Positions 24,669-38,300 of a stretch of 64,000 nucleotides of DNA are shown here, one piece after another (positions within the stretch are counted from its first letter, which is position 1; the number at the start of each line of letters is the position of its first letter). The stretch is taken from positions 7,277,056-7,341,055 of the forward strand of contig JADCRB010000043.1 in the NCBI GenBank assembly GCA_021464245.1, written 5' to 3'. The notes beneath the pieces are model-generated. The model did no database searches. It was not told where the DNA came from and worked only from the letters and a program-made list of their open reading frames with translations. Both the position numbers and the translations under genes were made by a program. The stretch comes from Carallia brachiata. Its lineage: Eukaryota > Streptophyta > Magnoliopsida > Malpighiales > Rhizophoraceae.

Positions 24669-26701
24669 TAAATAAAGTTATTTCTTCCTAACAGCTTTTT
24701 TTTCACAAATTAATCCAAAGCACCCAAGGTGAAAGAGGGGCGGCCAAGTTGGCAAGAGGCTTGAAATATCCTACCTAAAACTAAAAGGACAGCATAATTT
24801 TTCAGGCGATGGATCTAATGATTAAATTGAATTTTCAAGTGAAAAAACCAGAAACATTTTGTTATTCTTCTTGGATAAATACACCATCCAAAATATTAAT
24901 TAAGCAAAGGTCGTGTTTTTTCCTCCCTTTCTTTATTCGAATCCAAAGCTTGGAAAAGTTTGCTGGCAGGACTGTGAGAGGTTTGAAAGGTATAATAGAT
25001 TATTACTCCTAAGCTTATATTAACAGAAGATATCATGTGATGACACGGATCTTAATTAATGTGGGACAAAAATAATTTAACGTGAGATCAGAAATTTTTT
25101 TTTTATAAATTTTACTACACAGTTTAATTTTATATTATAGCAAAATATTTACACAATTTATTTATTAACATTTAATAATTTATCAATTTTTTATTTTAAT
25201 TATTAAACAAATCATATTATTTTATTACAATTTTTTTATTATTTAAATATTACTACGAATTATTTCCCTTCTTTCATTTCGCCTGTCTTTTTGGGAAAGG
25301 ATTTGCATAAGAGGAGCTGCCGAGCTGCTCAACACTAGCGTGGTAGTTCTCATTTTATTTATTTATTTATTTTTTAAATTAGTATATTTTGGTTCTTTGT
25401 TTCAACGGTACACTTGATGTAATCCTAAATTTCTATTAAGAAAAAGGTACACGGACCTAAGAAAAACTCGGTTGACGAACGCATTGTAATAAAAAGATAA
25501 ATTTTTACTCTAAAAATTCTAATTTTTCTGTCCAAAGTAAATGGATATATAATAAATTTAATTAAATATTATGTAATTGATTGATTGCAATATATAACAT
25601 ATATTATACGTTTAATTAATCTTATTATATATCTAGTCATTCTTTACAACAAATTCAAATTTTAAATAAGGAATCTCTCAAAAGTTTCACTCGCAGCTCC
25701 TTGGGTTTCCCACTGGCCTATTCCACTTCTTAATTACAAGTTAGTTACGATATTGTGCATGCCCCATTCCTTCTTTTTTATTTTTTTTATTTTTTTTAAA
25801 ATTGTTTAGTATTCAATTCAATGGATTAATTAATATGAACTGACTTTTGTAGGATATCAAAATGTAGTAAAAGTCTCACAGTAAATGTTTAACGCGACTG
25901 TATTCTCAAAATTCGAACTCAAAATTTCTGATTAAGTAGTGACAAACTCTTACTATTTACATTAACATTTATTGATTCCTTCTTTTTTATTATCGTGCTT
26001 ATCCCATTCCATTTCCCATTTAAGCGACTTGAGAATAGCGATCGCTATTAATGTCACAATTTTCGAAATCGGAAAAGATAATAAGTGGACAAGAAAATAA
26101 GAGGCTAGAAGCAACACATTGCAATTAGACCGTATTTTTTATAATTAAATATTTAATATTTATAATAAAAAAATAAATAAAATATTTTAATTATTTATTA
26201 CAACAAGTAAATATCTTATTAAAAAAATACGTTTAGTTGTAATACATCGCTTCCTATTCTTCATTTGTTCTGTAAATATGATGGGACTCTTTCGAAATTT
26301 CCGTTTGTTCTTACATCATTATAGCTCCTCACGCCGGGGTGGGGGCGGTTCGCCATTGCTGATCTGTGTATGCTTCAAATGTGACACCATCGGTTCCAAA
26401 GACTGGTGATGATGGCTTGTGTGAAAGATTTTTAAATTTGCGCGCTCCGCTCTGAATTTTGATAAGTAGAAATTTTCTTCGCACATAATGAAATTAATGA
26501 TAGCTAAAAGATTGTTTAACACCAAAAAGTGACCCTTATTAGAATGCCATTTTCTCACATTAATAACTGAATATGCTGTATATTTTCTCAAATTAAGTCT
26601 TTCACCTTATAGACCTTTTTAAAGGAAAAATGCTAACTGTTAAAAGTAAGATTTCGATGTTAATTTAATATTATTTAAAGAAAATTACGTGGTAATATAT
26701 A
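24669..26701. other. intergenic, AT-rich, nothing recognised
   Basis: No gene is seen. A small inverted pair at about 26129-26232 (ACCGTATTTTTT against ACGTATTTTTTT, flanked by TTAG) might be a tiny MITE but is too AT-rich to trust. A minus-strand frame at 26319-26591 has no domain. Confidence 0.4.
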
Positions 26702-27199
26702 GAGATATATATAAAAAAATTCTTAAATTTTTAGATTTTTTTATTTAAATTTTAAACTCTTTTGAGATTTCATTTTGATTCTAAACTTTTTGATTTTGTT
26801 CCAAATCAGTCATTCCGTTAGTCAAATTGTTAAAAATTACTGTTCACTAATATAAATTTTTTTAAAAAGGTAAAATACACTATTTCAATTCACCAGTTAA
26901 CAGAAAAATTTTGTATAATCTTAAAAAAATAAAATAAAAAATAAAAAAAATAAAATTTCAACTTACATGTTACTATTTAAGAGTAAAATACAAGCATTTA
27001 ATAACAAAAAAAATATTTAAATAGTATATTTTACCTTTTTAAAAAAATTTTTGTTAGTGAACAGTAATTTTTAACGGTTTGACTAACGGAAGGACTGATT
27101 TGGAACAAAATCAAAAAATTTAAAACTGAAATGAAATTTAAAAAAAATTTAAGATTTAAAAAAAAAATTAAAAATTTAGGATTTGTTAATGTATATCTC
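26702..27199. mobile_element. foldback MITE with long TIRs, upstream of the CSLE gene
   Basis: Arms of about 185 bp (26702-26885 and 27015-27199) are inverted copies. They share AAAAATTACTGTTCACTAA / TTAGTGAACAGTAATTTTT and the flanking TTTTTTTAAAAAGGTAAAAT / ATTTTACCTTTTTAAAAAAA. Both ends begin GAGATATA. The flanking 9-mers TAATATATA and GTATATATA match at 7 of 9 positions, but low complexity weakens this as a target duplication. Long TIRs suggest a Mutator-derived element. It ends about 375 bp before the CSLE start codon. Confidence 0.75.
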
Positions 27200-27431
27200 G
27201 TATATATATATATTTTAATATTAAAGGTCAAAATCTGACCGGAAGATGGGGACACGTATACTGATTTGTCAGCTTTACCTGCGTTGTCTTCTTCTATTTC
27301 CTTTCCTGATATGCCAATACCAACCCGTGCCCAGTTGGCCTTTTTTTCTTTAAAAAAAAAATAAATAAATAAAGGTGTTGGTCTATAGAACATTGCAGGC
27401 GGCAGACCACAATAAGTGGTGTTTGATTTCT

Positions 27432-27439
27432 TATATATA
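27432..27439 (+). promoter_or_regulatory. probable TATA box of the CSLE gene
   Basis: TATATATA lies 135 bp before the start codon, leaving a leader of about 105 nt if transcription starts some 30 bp downstream. The spacing and lack of a competing TATA nearby make it plausible; other AT-rich sites further upstream cannot be excluded. Confidence 0.5.
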
Positions 27440-27512
27440 GACTGGGATGGTACGTTTTTCTTACTCATCTTCAAGCACCAGTCTAAGTTGGACGAGGCAT
27501 CTTAAGACATAA

Positions 27513-27532
27513 AGAGAGAGAGAGAGGGGGGT

Positions 27533-27573
<41 letters not shown>
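27513..27573 (+). repeat. (GA)n tract in the CSLE 5' leader
   Basis: A GA dinucleotide repeat, broken once by GGGGGGTTA, runs up to the base before the CATGG start context. It would lie in the 5' untranslated region. GA tracts near plant starts are bound by BBR/BPC GAGA-binding proteins, so a regulatory role is possible but inferred. Confidence 0.8.
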
Positions 27574-27575
<2 letters not shown>

Positions 27576-30500
27576 GGGTTACAGAGAAAAAGAGAAGGGG
27601 AAAAATGGGTACCTTCCACTTTTTGAAACAAAAACACCTAAGAGACGTGTGCTTTACCACCTCTATGTGGCCACAACGTTTGTGGCTATTTGCTTGATAT
27701 GGGTTTACAGGGTGAGGTACTTACCAGTAGAAGGAACCCTGAAGAGATGGGTTTGGATTGGAATGTTCCTTGCTGAGATATGGTTCGGTTTCTATTGGTT
27801 CCTTAATCAACTTGTTCGATGGAACCCTGTTTATCGTTGCACCTTCCCGGACAGGCTTTCTCAAAGGTCGGTCCTTTGTTTTTGGGTTAATCTCTTCTCT
27901 TTGTTGTTCTTTTTTTTTTTTTTTTTTTTTCTGCCTAAAATTAGAGTTTCGTTGAAAACGACCGGACGATAGCTTTAATTTTACTATTCCACTCTGATAA
28001 GATTTAAATCCGTAATATTTTCAATCAATCTTAATTTTTTTGTCAGTTGAACTATATGAGTCGTGATATTCTTTGTCGCTCACACATAAATGCAATGTAC
28101 AAAGTAGGAAATAGCAAAAAGAAAGAGACGTTTTTTGGTGTATGACATGGACGATTTGCGGTCAATTTTTTTTTTTTTTTGTCATCTTGAAGCTCAATTA
28201 CCAGCATTACATAGGAGAGGAGGCATATGGTCCAGGTGGGGTCGAACTCCCACCTGGCGTGGTGGAGGTTACCACCCCCACCACTTGAGCTACAGCTCAT
28301 TCACTGCGGTCAATTTTCGTTCCTTGGACTTGTTTCACTCTTGATTAAACCGTCGTTGGTTCATTTATTACTGTGTAACGATGCAACAGGCACGAGAAAA
28401 ATTTGCCAGGAATAGACTTGTTTGTGTGCACTGCGGACCCACAAATGGAGCCGCCGATTATGGTTGTCAACACTGTGTTGTCGGTGATGGCTTATGAATA
28501 CCCGCCGGAGAAGCAAGCCGTTTACTTGTCCGACGACGGTGGGTCGGACTTGACCTTTTATGCCATGTTGGAGGCGTCCAAGTTCTCCAAGTGTTGGCTA
28601 CCCTTTTGCAGGAAGTTCAAAGTCGAACCCAGATCACCGGAGGTCTATTTCCGGACATCCATAGAGCCACGGCACGACCGCTCCGCCGCCGAGGAATGGT
28701 CGCTCGTCAAGGTACACGTGGTTGCCTTGTCACTTTATTTATGAGGGTGGTTACATGATGAAAATTTGTCAGTGTAGTGTCAAATGAAATAAATTTAAAA
28801 GTATATATATATATAAAGTATAAAAAATTTATTAAATTTTATTTTATATTTTAATATGATAATTATAAAAAATTTTAAATTTATTATAATATAAATATTT
28901 TTTAAACAATTTTTTCTCTACGTATGTACTTTTTTTATTTATTGAGTTATTGATTGTTAGTCAAAGGGCGACCCCTAACTTTTCCGTTATTTATTAGAGT
29001 TCTGTCGTAGAGAGCGCCAAAATGGTACTGAGTCGCAGCATCTAATAATTTCCTTTTTCAATTTATATAATTTTAATCTTATTTTAATTTTACTTAAAAA
29101 AATTACATCAAATATTTTTTTATTAATTATAATATATTGTAATCTTATTTTAATTTTACTTAAAAAATTATATTAAATATTTTTCTATTAATTATACTAT
29201 ATTGTAAATATCAAGAGTGGACCAACCTTAACCCAATTCTAACCCAACCCTCTGTTCTATTTAATTTACTATTTTTATTATTCTATTATTTAATAATTGT
29301 TTTATAAGCAAGTACAGTAAGCAGTCCAATTGCTAACTCATAAAAAAAAATAGTAAAAGTAATCGGTCCTGATAAATTCTCTCATGTATTTTATATCATC
29401 CATGCTTTGTCATTATCAAACTCTATAATTTATTAAGAAATAGGCATTAAAATTACATACATATTTATCATTGGAAAGCATACAATATGACGATCATATT
29501 ACGGCATTACCCAACAAACGGATTTCATGAAAAAGACAGTCTGGTTATTGTGAAAATCTTGAGACTGTTACTTTAATTTAATAATAAAAATAGTACATTG
29601 TACGACCACCTTTGGGTTTGTGTAATTATTATTGTTATTATCTTTTTATATAGGAAAAGGAAGTATTGAAAGCTGACTTTCTTAAACTTTCGTACATAAA
29701 TTAACAGTTGAAAAGATTGGCAAAATTGTTTATAAAAGAAAAATAGTGTTTTATTATTAAAGGAAAAAATGGGCAAAATTTTCATGCTCTTCGTACTTAT
29801 TAGAGCGTCAAAAAATGGTAGGTCCTTATTATCAAATCATCTGATCAGATGATTTGATTAGAACTTTGACAAGACAACAAACAAATATTAGTTTATTATT
29901 CTAAACAAATGCGTAGATTTGGATGTGCCCATATTCGAGCGAAAAAACATTTTCTTCATTTTTTTTTAGAAAAAATATAAAAATAGGAAAAAGGTTTATG
30001 GGCTGACAAAAGAGGGCTTGCACATATCTTACTCTCTTATTAAAAAAAAAAAAAAAGATTGGGCCGCAGTTCTGATTATATAGGTTAGAAGAGTCTTCTT
30101 TTAATCGTCAATTTTAAGGTTTAATCTCAAGTCTCTTGTCTTATTACTTCACTTCTCAGTCAGTTAACTTTTAACTCTTAAAAGATTAAAAAAATAATTT
30201 TTTAAATAAAATTAAAGTTTGGCTGTTATTAAAATATTTAAGATAATATTAAATATTGTGTCAAATTTAATTTTTATAAAAAAAAAAAAGAGTCAAGAAC
30301 GCTATCAGGTAAAACAGGCCGCCTGAATAGCAGCAACCACAAAAAAATGTGTGAATCTTCCGCATAGGAACAAAATCAAGTGGGGAGGATCTAGACTTGT
30401 CAGAGTTTTTTGGGTACCCATCTGGACTTGTCAGAGTTAGGCAGTTAGTATGAGGGTGACGAAGGCTGGAATCTTCCGTACTCTCTCACTAGTCACTTTT

Positions 30501-33500
30501 TTTTTTTTTTTTTAAATTGTGAGAAAAAAATTATAAAAAAATAAAAATAATTTTTTAATTAACTATTTGAATAAGTTAAAAATAATTGAGAAAAAACATA
30601 TAAGAAAGTGCAATTTTTTGTTGGAATGTGATAAGAAATGAGAGAGAAACAAGATTAATATTATGAAATTACCTTTTTACCCATAATGTATACTTATAAT
30701 GAAAGCGTTTTTTTTTTTTGGGGGAAATAGGGGTAGTTAAATAATTTAACAAGAAAAAAAATACAACTTTTGTTCATTTTCTCATGAAATTAGTATAGTA
30801 AGAAAATTCTGCAGGGTTACCCACAAAATTTCTTTGCAGTGTGATCTCTAAACAAAGTAGAGTTCTATTTCTATCTTTCTTTGACGATCTTTTCTTTTCT
30901 AGAACATTCTGATAAAACAAACAACCTCTTAGACGTGTTATTGTCATAGCGTTTCAATTAGAAGCATAGGGTTGTGCAATACCTTTTTAGTTGTCGTTTA
31001 GGAAGATGAGAAAGTCGAATTGAAATTGAAGTTGGTGTAAAACGTTTACGCCCGTAAGTTTTGGCCGGTTTTGGCGTTGTTCGTGCTCGGCGCCACTTGT
31101 TTGATATTGAAAATCTTACTTATATCAGAAAGTAGCACAAATTCTACAACGTGGCCGCCGCGGGTTGCCCCTCTGTTCAATGGACAAAGAAACTAAAAAC
31201 AAGAGTTGGAAAAAGGTCGGACGAATCGGAGGTGGTCTTTTTGGGGCTGGTCCATCGTTTTCCTTTTTTCTCTTTGTCCGCTTGTACGTATGCACATTAT
31301 TGAATTGGTAACGATAAAGCCACAAAGGAGTTCCTGGCACGCCTCAGATTGATAGTTAAGCAATCAAGCCCACATTTTATTTACCTAAATTTAAAGTTTA
31401 AATTATTATTTTGGTATCTAACGTTAGTTGTGGCATATCAAATATATACTTTAATTTAGAAACTATGGTTCTATAAGAGTGGAGTCAGTGGTTAAAGATT
31501 ATTGATGATTGTATAAGTGACATGGAAATTTTATTTTATAATAATATGTAGATAATTCATGACTTTGTAATGGAGTTCCGTAACTTTTTTCAATCAAAAA
31601 ATTTTTTTTTAGAAACTACGGCCAAAATTTATGTGATCAATAGACTAAAATTTGCTCTTGTTTATTTTCCTTAGTTGATTGGGACTAGTATTTAAATCTT
31701 AGTATAATGCCAGGACAGATAAGAAGGAAATAACACTATTTTTTAATGAAATTTAATTAATAAAATTTAAAAGGCAAATTGAATTAATTACTGTGATGTG
31801 ATTTTTTTTTTAATGTGCAACTAAGCTAACATTTTTGTGGATTTCTTCTGATGTATTTTTTGTTTTACCATGTGGATAGAAACTATACAAGGACATGAAG
31901 AACCAAATTGAAACTATCACAAAGCTAGGCCGGGTTCCCGAGGAGATTCGCAAACAGCACAAAGGATTTCGAGAGTGGGACTTTGTTTCAAGCAAGCGTG
32001 ATCACCAAACCATCCTTCAAGTACCCCACTTGCCATTCTGTCTAAATCTTAACACCCCTCCCACCCCCAATTTTATTTATTGAAAAACATAGGTGTACAC
32101 AAAAAAAGGTATGCACAGAACGTACGCATACGAAAATATTCAAGTGTTTTGAAATTAAGGCCTTATTGTGTTTTAGATTTGTGCAATTGACGGTTGCAAC
32201 AAAAATGAATGTATTTTTCATCAGTTTTTTACTATACAAAACAATCGGTCAATTGCTATCATTTTGAGTTTTCAAGAAATTGACAAACTATGAAACAAAT
32301 TGTCCTGTTGATAACACACATAAGAGTTTGATTTTGCAGATAATAATTGATGGAAGGGACCCCAAGTCTGTGGATAGTGAAGGCCAGCCTTTGCCAACTT
32401 TGGTGTATCTATCCCGTGAAAAGAGGCCCCATTATCATCATAACTTCAAAGCAGGAGCTATGAATGCACTGGTATGACACTGGATTAACAATCACATTCT
32501 GCGATTTGCATAGGTTTCATATGACTTGACTTTTGCTTTTCATTGAATCTTTAAGTCATTAGAAACATTAATTTCGCGTAAATTCTGTGCATATAGATAA
32601 GGGTGTCATCCAGAATAAGCAATGCACCAATTATCATGAATGTGGATTGCGATATGTACTCCAACAACTCTAAATCAATAAGGGATGCCTTGTGCTTCTT
32701 AATGGATGAAGAGAAGGGTCAACAGATTGCTTATGTACAGTATCCACAATCTTTTGAGAACATCACAAAGAATGATCTCTATGGCAGTTCCCTCAACGTC
32801 ATATTCCAGGTATGTACTGAAACTAAGTAATTATTTACATTATTAGCAACACAATGGATAATAAAGTAAAAGATTGACATCTATTCTGTCTGTTGCTCTC
32901 TGTTGTATATCCATGAAGATGGAGCTCCGAGGAATGGATGGATATGGGGGGACCGGTTATATTGGTACGGGATGCTTTCACAGGCGAGAGATTCTATGTG
33001 GGAGGAGCTACAGTAAGGAGTACAACGAAAATTGGATGCAAATGAAGCACAAGAAGACAGAAGAAAGTGCTGAAGTGTTGGAAGAAGCATCCAAAGTTCT
33101 TGCAAACTGTAAATATGAAGAAAACACCAAGTGGGGAAAGGAGGTCTCTTTCTTTCATTCTTTTGTCCCTTTCTCACACAACGCACACACAAAACCAAAG
33201 AATAACATCATGGTAACTCAGCAGATGACAGTTTCAATTCAAATGGGCAGATTGGTTTGAAGTATGGCTGTCTAGTGGAGGATATGATGACAGGATTCTC
33301 CATACAATGTAGAGGTTGGAAATCTGTGTACTTTGTTCCTGAAAGGCCGGCCTTCGTAGGAATTGCTCCTACAACACTCTTGGATTCACTGGTCCAGCAT
33401 AAGAGATGGTCTGAGGGTGATTTTCAGATCTTTCTCTCAAAAACCTTCTTGTCTGGACTTGGCAGGATGTCCTTAGTACATAAACTCTCTTACTGTCCCT

Positions 33501-34492
33501 ACTCGCTGTGGGCTCCAAACTGCTTGCCCACCTTGTACTACTTTATCGTGCCATCACTCTGCCTGCTCGGAGGAATCCATCTGTTCCCACAGGTATGGAA
33601 CTTTCAACCAATGAAACAGATAAGAGTATGTAATTCAATCCTTCTGTTAGCTCAAAATATAAATTTGAATAGCTAGCAATTTTCCTTCAAGAACAATAAA
33701 TATATCAATTACTTGCCTATCTTGGAACGTCAAATTAATGAAGGCCTTTGGTTTACCTTTTCTTTTTTGCGTTAATGATTTAACGAAAGAACAGCAAACT
33801 GTTAACTGGCTGCTCTGAATCTCTTGCTACATCAGGCATCAAGTCCATGGTTCAAAGTATTTGCATATGCTATTTTGGCCAACAGTGCCTATGGCTTGGT
33901 AGAATGTATTTGGCACAAGGGCACGGCCAAGAGTTGGTGGAACGACCAGAGGATGAAGTTTTTCAAAAGAACTACATCCTACCTCTTTGGATTCTTCGAC
34001 CGCATTTTCAAGATGCTGGGACTTACAAATTCTGGCTTCGTCATCACTGCAAAGGTAGCTGAAGATGATGATGCATCAGACAGATATGAGAAAGAGGTCA
34101 TGGAGTTCGGTGCATCTTCACCCATGTTCACCATCATATCAACACTGGCGTTGCTCAACCTATTTAGTTTTGTTTGGGGAATAAAGATGATGATCATGGA
34201 CATAAAATCCGAGACTTCTTTAGACCAGTTTGCCATGCAGATCCTGCTTTGTGGAGTGTTGGTTCTCATCAATGTGCCTGTGTACCAGGGCCTTTTCCTG
34301 CGAAGGGACAAAGGCAAGATGCCCTCCTCAGTAACATACAAGTCTATGGTTATTGCAGTAGCCGTGTGTTCAATAGCTTTGTACCAAAATACCTTTTTTA
34401 TTAGTCCATTCCTAGGGAGGAATTATCGCTCCGTCCTTGATGACAAGGGGTTTCGAGCATTCTGGTATTTGCGAACACATCTACACTTGTAG
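27574..34492 (+). CDS. CSLE1: cellulose synthase-like protein E (CSLE1-like), 8 exons
   Basis: Exons 27574-27866, 28390-28711, 31880-32020, 32340-32471, 32597-32809, 32919-33143, 33251-33592 and 33836-34492 join in frame through GT-AG introns to 774 aa. Two N-terminal membrane helices (about 27-45 and 58-82) precede the cytosolic GT2 glycosyltransferase domain. Its catalytic signature is complete: SDDGG (Asp146/147), DCD (313-315), VED (Asp453) and QHKRW (491-495). Six or so C-terminal hydrophobic segments follow. The features [13 protein letters not shown] and [17 protein letters not shown] fit the CSLE/CSLG branch and most resemble CSLE. Known relatives sit in Golgi or endomembranes and make wall polysaccharide; the CSLE product is not well defined. 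The protein is some 40 residues longer than I recall for Arabidopsis CSLE1, with a polar tail after the last helix. A MITE lies upstream and a SINE sits in intron 1. Confidence 0.93.
28170..28304 (-). mobile_element. tRNA-derived SINE in CSLE intron 1, 13-bp target duplication
   Basis: On the minus strand it shows A-box TAGCTCAAGTGG, B-box GAGTTCGACCCC at normal spacing, a body of about 60 bp and a poly-A tail (plus-strand T run at about 28166-28180). A perfect 13-bp duplication, TGCGGTCAATTTT, lies at 28157-28169 and 28305-28317. It makes up about a quarter of the 523-bp intron and is antisense to the gene, so the intron carries its T-rich strand. Confidence 0.88.
28712..31879 (+). other. 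large intron 2 of the CSLE gene (3168 bp)
   Basis: This intron is far longer than the other six (each under 600 bp) and accounts for nearly half the gene. It is AT-rich, with no coding exon. It contains a perfect palindrome at 29831-29858 and a short repeat of CTGGACTTGTCAGAGTT (near 30391 and 30421). No complete mobile element is recognised, though its size suggests old insertions. Confidence 0.75.
29831..29858. repeat. perfect 28-bp palindrome
   Basis: ATCAAATCATCTGA is followed directly by its reverse complement, with no spacer and TGATCA at the centre. It lies deep in CSLE intron 2. It could be a site for a dimeric protein or the scar of a small foldback element. Confidence 0.9.
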
Positions 34493-35345
34493 ATGTTTAT
34501 TTTGAAAAAAAAACGAAAAGAAAAAAAGAAAAACCAAGAGTTTCAATTGTTACTGCAATTTTTGCCTTTTTTTTTTGTTTTCACTGGCACTTGTGTGTGT
34601 GTGCATCACCTGATAATGCAAGTGACTTTAGTATCCTTATCCCATCATTGATAATGTGAGAAGTTTAATGAAATCATAATGGGCGCTGGCCCATGTGAAT
34701 CCAACATGCTGATATGTTTATTATAAAGTTAGATAAAAATAAAGAAAGCGAGAAAACTAGCTATAAACTTACCAGCTCTTTCCATGGCCCGAAATTAGCC
34801 CTTCTGCCTTTTTGGTTGGTTGTAAAATTGATTATCAAGAAATTAAATTTTGTTTGTTCAAACAAACAAAGAAAAAAAGAGAAGAAATATAGGAAATTAG
34901 CCCGTGTCAGTTTTATTTCATGCCATTAAAGCCATAAGATTTTCAGCTTCATTTCATCCCTGGAGTCCACACTGCACTCAGCATGTCAAATCCCATTCAC
35001 ACAAATTATTTTCACCAACAGTTCTATGAAACCTGGCGGATAAAAATAAAAATGAAACCTACCGATGTGCGTGTTTGCATCTGTCTAGACACATTCGTTT
35101 TGATCTTATGAGTTATGATCAAGTATTTGAATTTTTTCATGGCCCCATTTATGATGAAAGAAAATTTTGGCAGAAGACAGTATAAATATGTGAAGTCTAC
35201 TACAAAATTGAGTGAGAATATCAATTTGAAAGAAAAAAAGAGTTGAAGTACTTCACCAAATATTATTCTACTATCAATGTACAAGATTGGAGATTTGCGT
35301 TGATAACAAAAAACCAAAAAATAAAAATAAAAATCAAGATCTGTA

Positions 35346-35385
<40 letters not shown>

Positions 35386-38300
35386 TTTATATATATATAT
35401 TTATATATATATATTGACAGAAGATCTGTAATAATTGACATTAAACAAATAGAATCCTTTTATAAAGATTATCGTGCATTAAATGTTTTTGACCGTTGGC
35501 TTGTGTTGATCTTGGGCGTAACCACAATGACCTTACTTCACTAGCGTCAAACTCACGCTGACGGAAGGAACTGCCCTTTACGTCCCTCGAGTTAGTTGGC
35601 AATTATTTTTCTTCTTCTTCTTCCATTTTTTTTTTTTTTTTGCTGATTATGCTTATTGATTGTATATTTGTAATATAATATATAATTTATAATTAATAGT
35701 AAGAATTACAAATATAATCAACTAATACATGTTGTTCCGCGTGTAAAGATAGTCCCTGTTCATATAATAAAATTTAAAGCAAAATCATACTTTCTTTTTT
35801 CTATTTTAATGTTGATATGAAAAAAAAAATAATTTTAATTGTAAATACCGGAATTGGTATTAGTTCAAAGTGAGTTCTCTCTTCAAATTCTGTTATAAAA
35901 TTATGAAATTGTGGTTCAAATAATTTCTTTTTTCCCCATATGCAATAGGTAGTCATTAGATTCAAATTTGTTCCTCTATCATTCATTTTGGTATTTATCT
36001 TTTTTAAAAAATTCTTTTTAAAAAAAAATTCTTTTTTTAGTTCTAAGAGAGTCTAAAAGACCGTAAAGAAAACTAAAATTACTAAAATTCAAATATAAAA
36101 TTATAAAATCTCAAGAGAGTATTTTTACTAATTGTATCATAAGCACAAGAAGGAAATTCTTTGCCAACATGAAACTTGGTAAAAAAATTGCACAACCACC
36201 TTACACTTTATTGTCTGGCGATTATGTGACATATCGATTGCACACCCCGTTCTATCACCATCCACCCCGAGAATTAGAGAATTCATAATGAAATAATTCA
36301 TTTTCAATTAATCTCTTAGAATATGCAACTCCAGTATGCAAGGATTTCTTTATAACATATTGTGATAAAGTTAGAGAAACTGAGAAGTGTTGTCTTTTTC
36401 CATTAACAATATATTATAGGAAATTGGAAGCGGATATAGACACGGACCTACAATTATACAACTGTCTAGTTAGTTGAATTTATATATTTATTTGTACAAC
36501 AAAATTAATGTTATGATTAATAATGTGGAGCTGTGACCAACCTGCATCCAATTCCCACGTCTGTAACGGAATTTCACATTTCAGACCAGGTCAGAAAGCT
36601 ACAAGAACAAGCTCCAAGGCAAGCCTTAAGCTGGTGGCCCAGTCATCGGACTCAGGTGGATCATCGCACCATTAGAATTCAGAAACGTGAAAAATGGGCA
36701 CAGAAGCCCGACTACACAGGCATTTCATAAGATTCGAACAAGCAAATGGCTTTTACATCAACTTCAAACACACAAGCTAACTGATATCAGTACTCACTCT
36801 AGACAAGCTTGAAAATCTAAACTCAGAAATTTTTAATGCTTTATATAAAAAAAAAAAAAAAAAGTTGATTACCAATACATTCCCCTTCTCTTCCCGTCGT
36901 CAGAAATCTAATCTACTCTTATAGCAACCATTGTGTTCTGCACTACCTTGAAGGAGCACAAGTTAACATGAAGTTCATCTGGATAAGGTTTTATAATATG
37001 AAGCACAAGTTAACAAACCAGAAAGAAAAATAGATGGATATACAATTCAGAACAGCTGGAAATCTTTAGATTAAAAAAGAGAAAAAGAATATGACATAAT
37101 ATTATGACTATTAGCAGGAAATGACAAGCAGATATCAAAATCAAAATTTCAATAAACAAATCCCTGATCTTCCTTCAAAATAGCCAAATTTTCCAATAAA
37201 CAAGCTTCATCCCAATATCCAACAACAAGAAAGAAGTAAAACTACAATGATACAAAAGTTCCACCGTACCCCAATTAAAAACACACTGCCATCAGCAAGA
37301 AAGATGAGAAAAAAGAGACATTTTTGTGGAAACATGGAATCGTTTCTTTTTTTTTTTGAAAAGAGAAAACATGGAATCGTAGATATTGAAAAACAAACGC
37401 CTGGAAGAACAAGAAAACCCACAAGCGAAATTGGTGTGGCAAAGTGGAGATGGATGGCTCCGTGACTCTTAGGACCAAAAAGAGACAAAGTCTCAATAAA
37501 ACTCTGTTTAATTGAGGGGCCAAAAAAACAAAGGTCTTCATTAACTGTTAATAATGATTGAGTGTTCTGTGGTGCAGGTCAGTATTTGTTTATCTATAAA
37601 AATTCATGATTTTATATTATATAAAATTATTTTATTATTTTTTGTATTTAGTTAAATCTCACTTATTTTGTAAAATTATGTCAAATTAAAAATCCTGCAG
37701 GTGCTGATTAAATGTTATGCTCTGGCTTGTGGCGGTTATCTGACGAGATTTTTAAATAAAAACGGCTAGTTGTTGCCGACCTAAAAGCCTCCCTAATAAT
37801 CAAGGGAAAAACTTGGTACGCCTACAAAATTTCTTAATTGTGTATATGTATATTTATTTTGTGTAATTATTAATATTTTTTTATATAATTGTGATGATAA
37901 AAAGTGATACAAATAATATTATATTTTTTTTTTCTGTTTTACATTTTTTAAATTATAATTTTATAAATAATAATCACGATTATACAAAATTAATGCATAT
38001 AGAGACAATTAAGAAACCTGCATCTGGTCATGTAATAAAGTCGTATAATTAAAAACCTAGTCGCACAAGGGTTCAGTGCGCGTGAAAATTTGCCACTGTG
38101 TCTGGGGGCCAAAACGGGAAAAGAAAAAGGCATTCCTTTCTTTTTTTCTTTTGGTCCTAAGAAAATTTCTAAACCAATTGCTTCAGAAGTTCACAAAAAT
38201 AACCACAACGGAAAAATTATAGTTTGCATTTTTAGGATATGACATTTATTCGGCTAATGAGATAAAGAAAACCCCATATTTAAGAGTGTTACAAGAGTAA

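Noticed and set aside
26129..26232. Tiny inverted repeat flanked by TTAG
   Set aside because: Arms are almost pure A/T, so chance pairing cannot be excluded.
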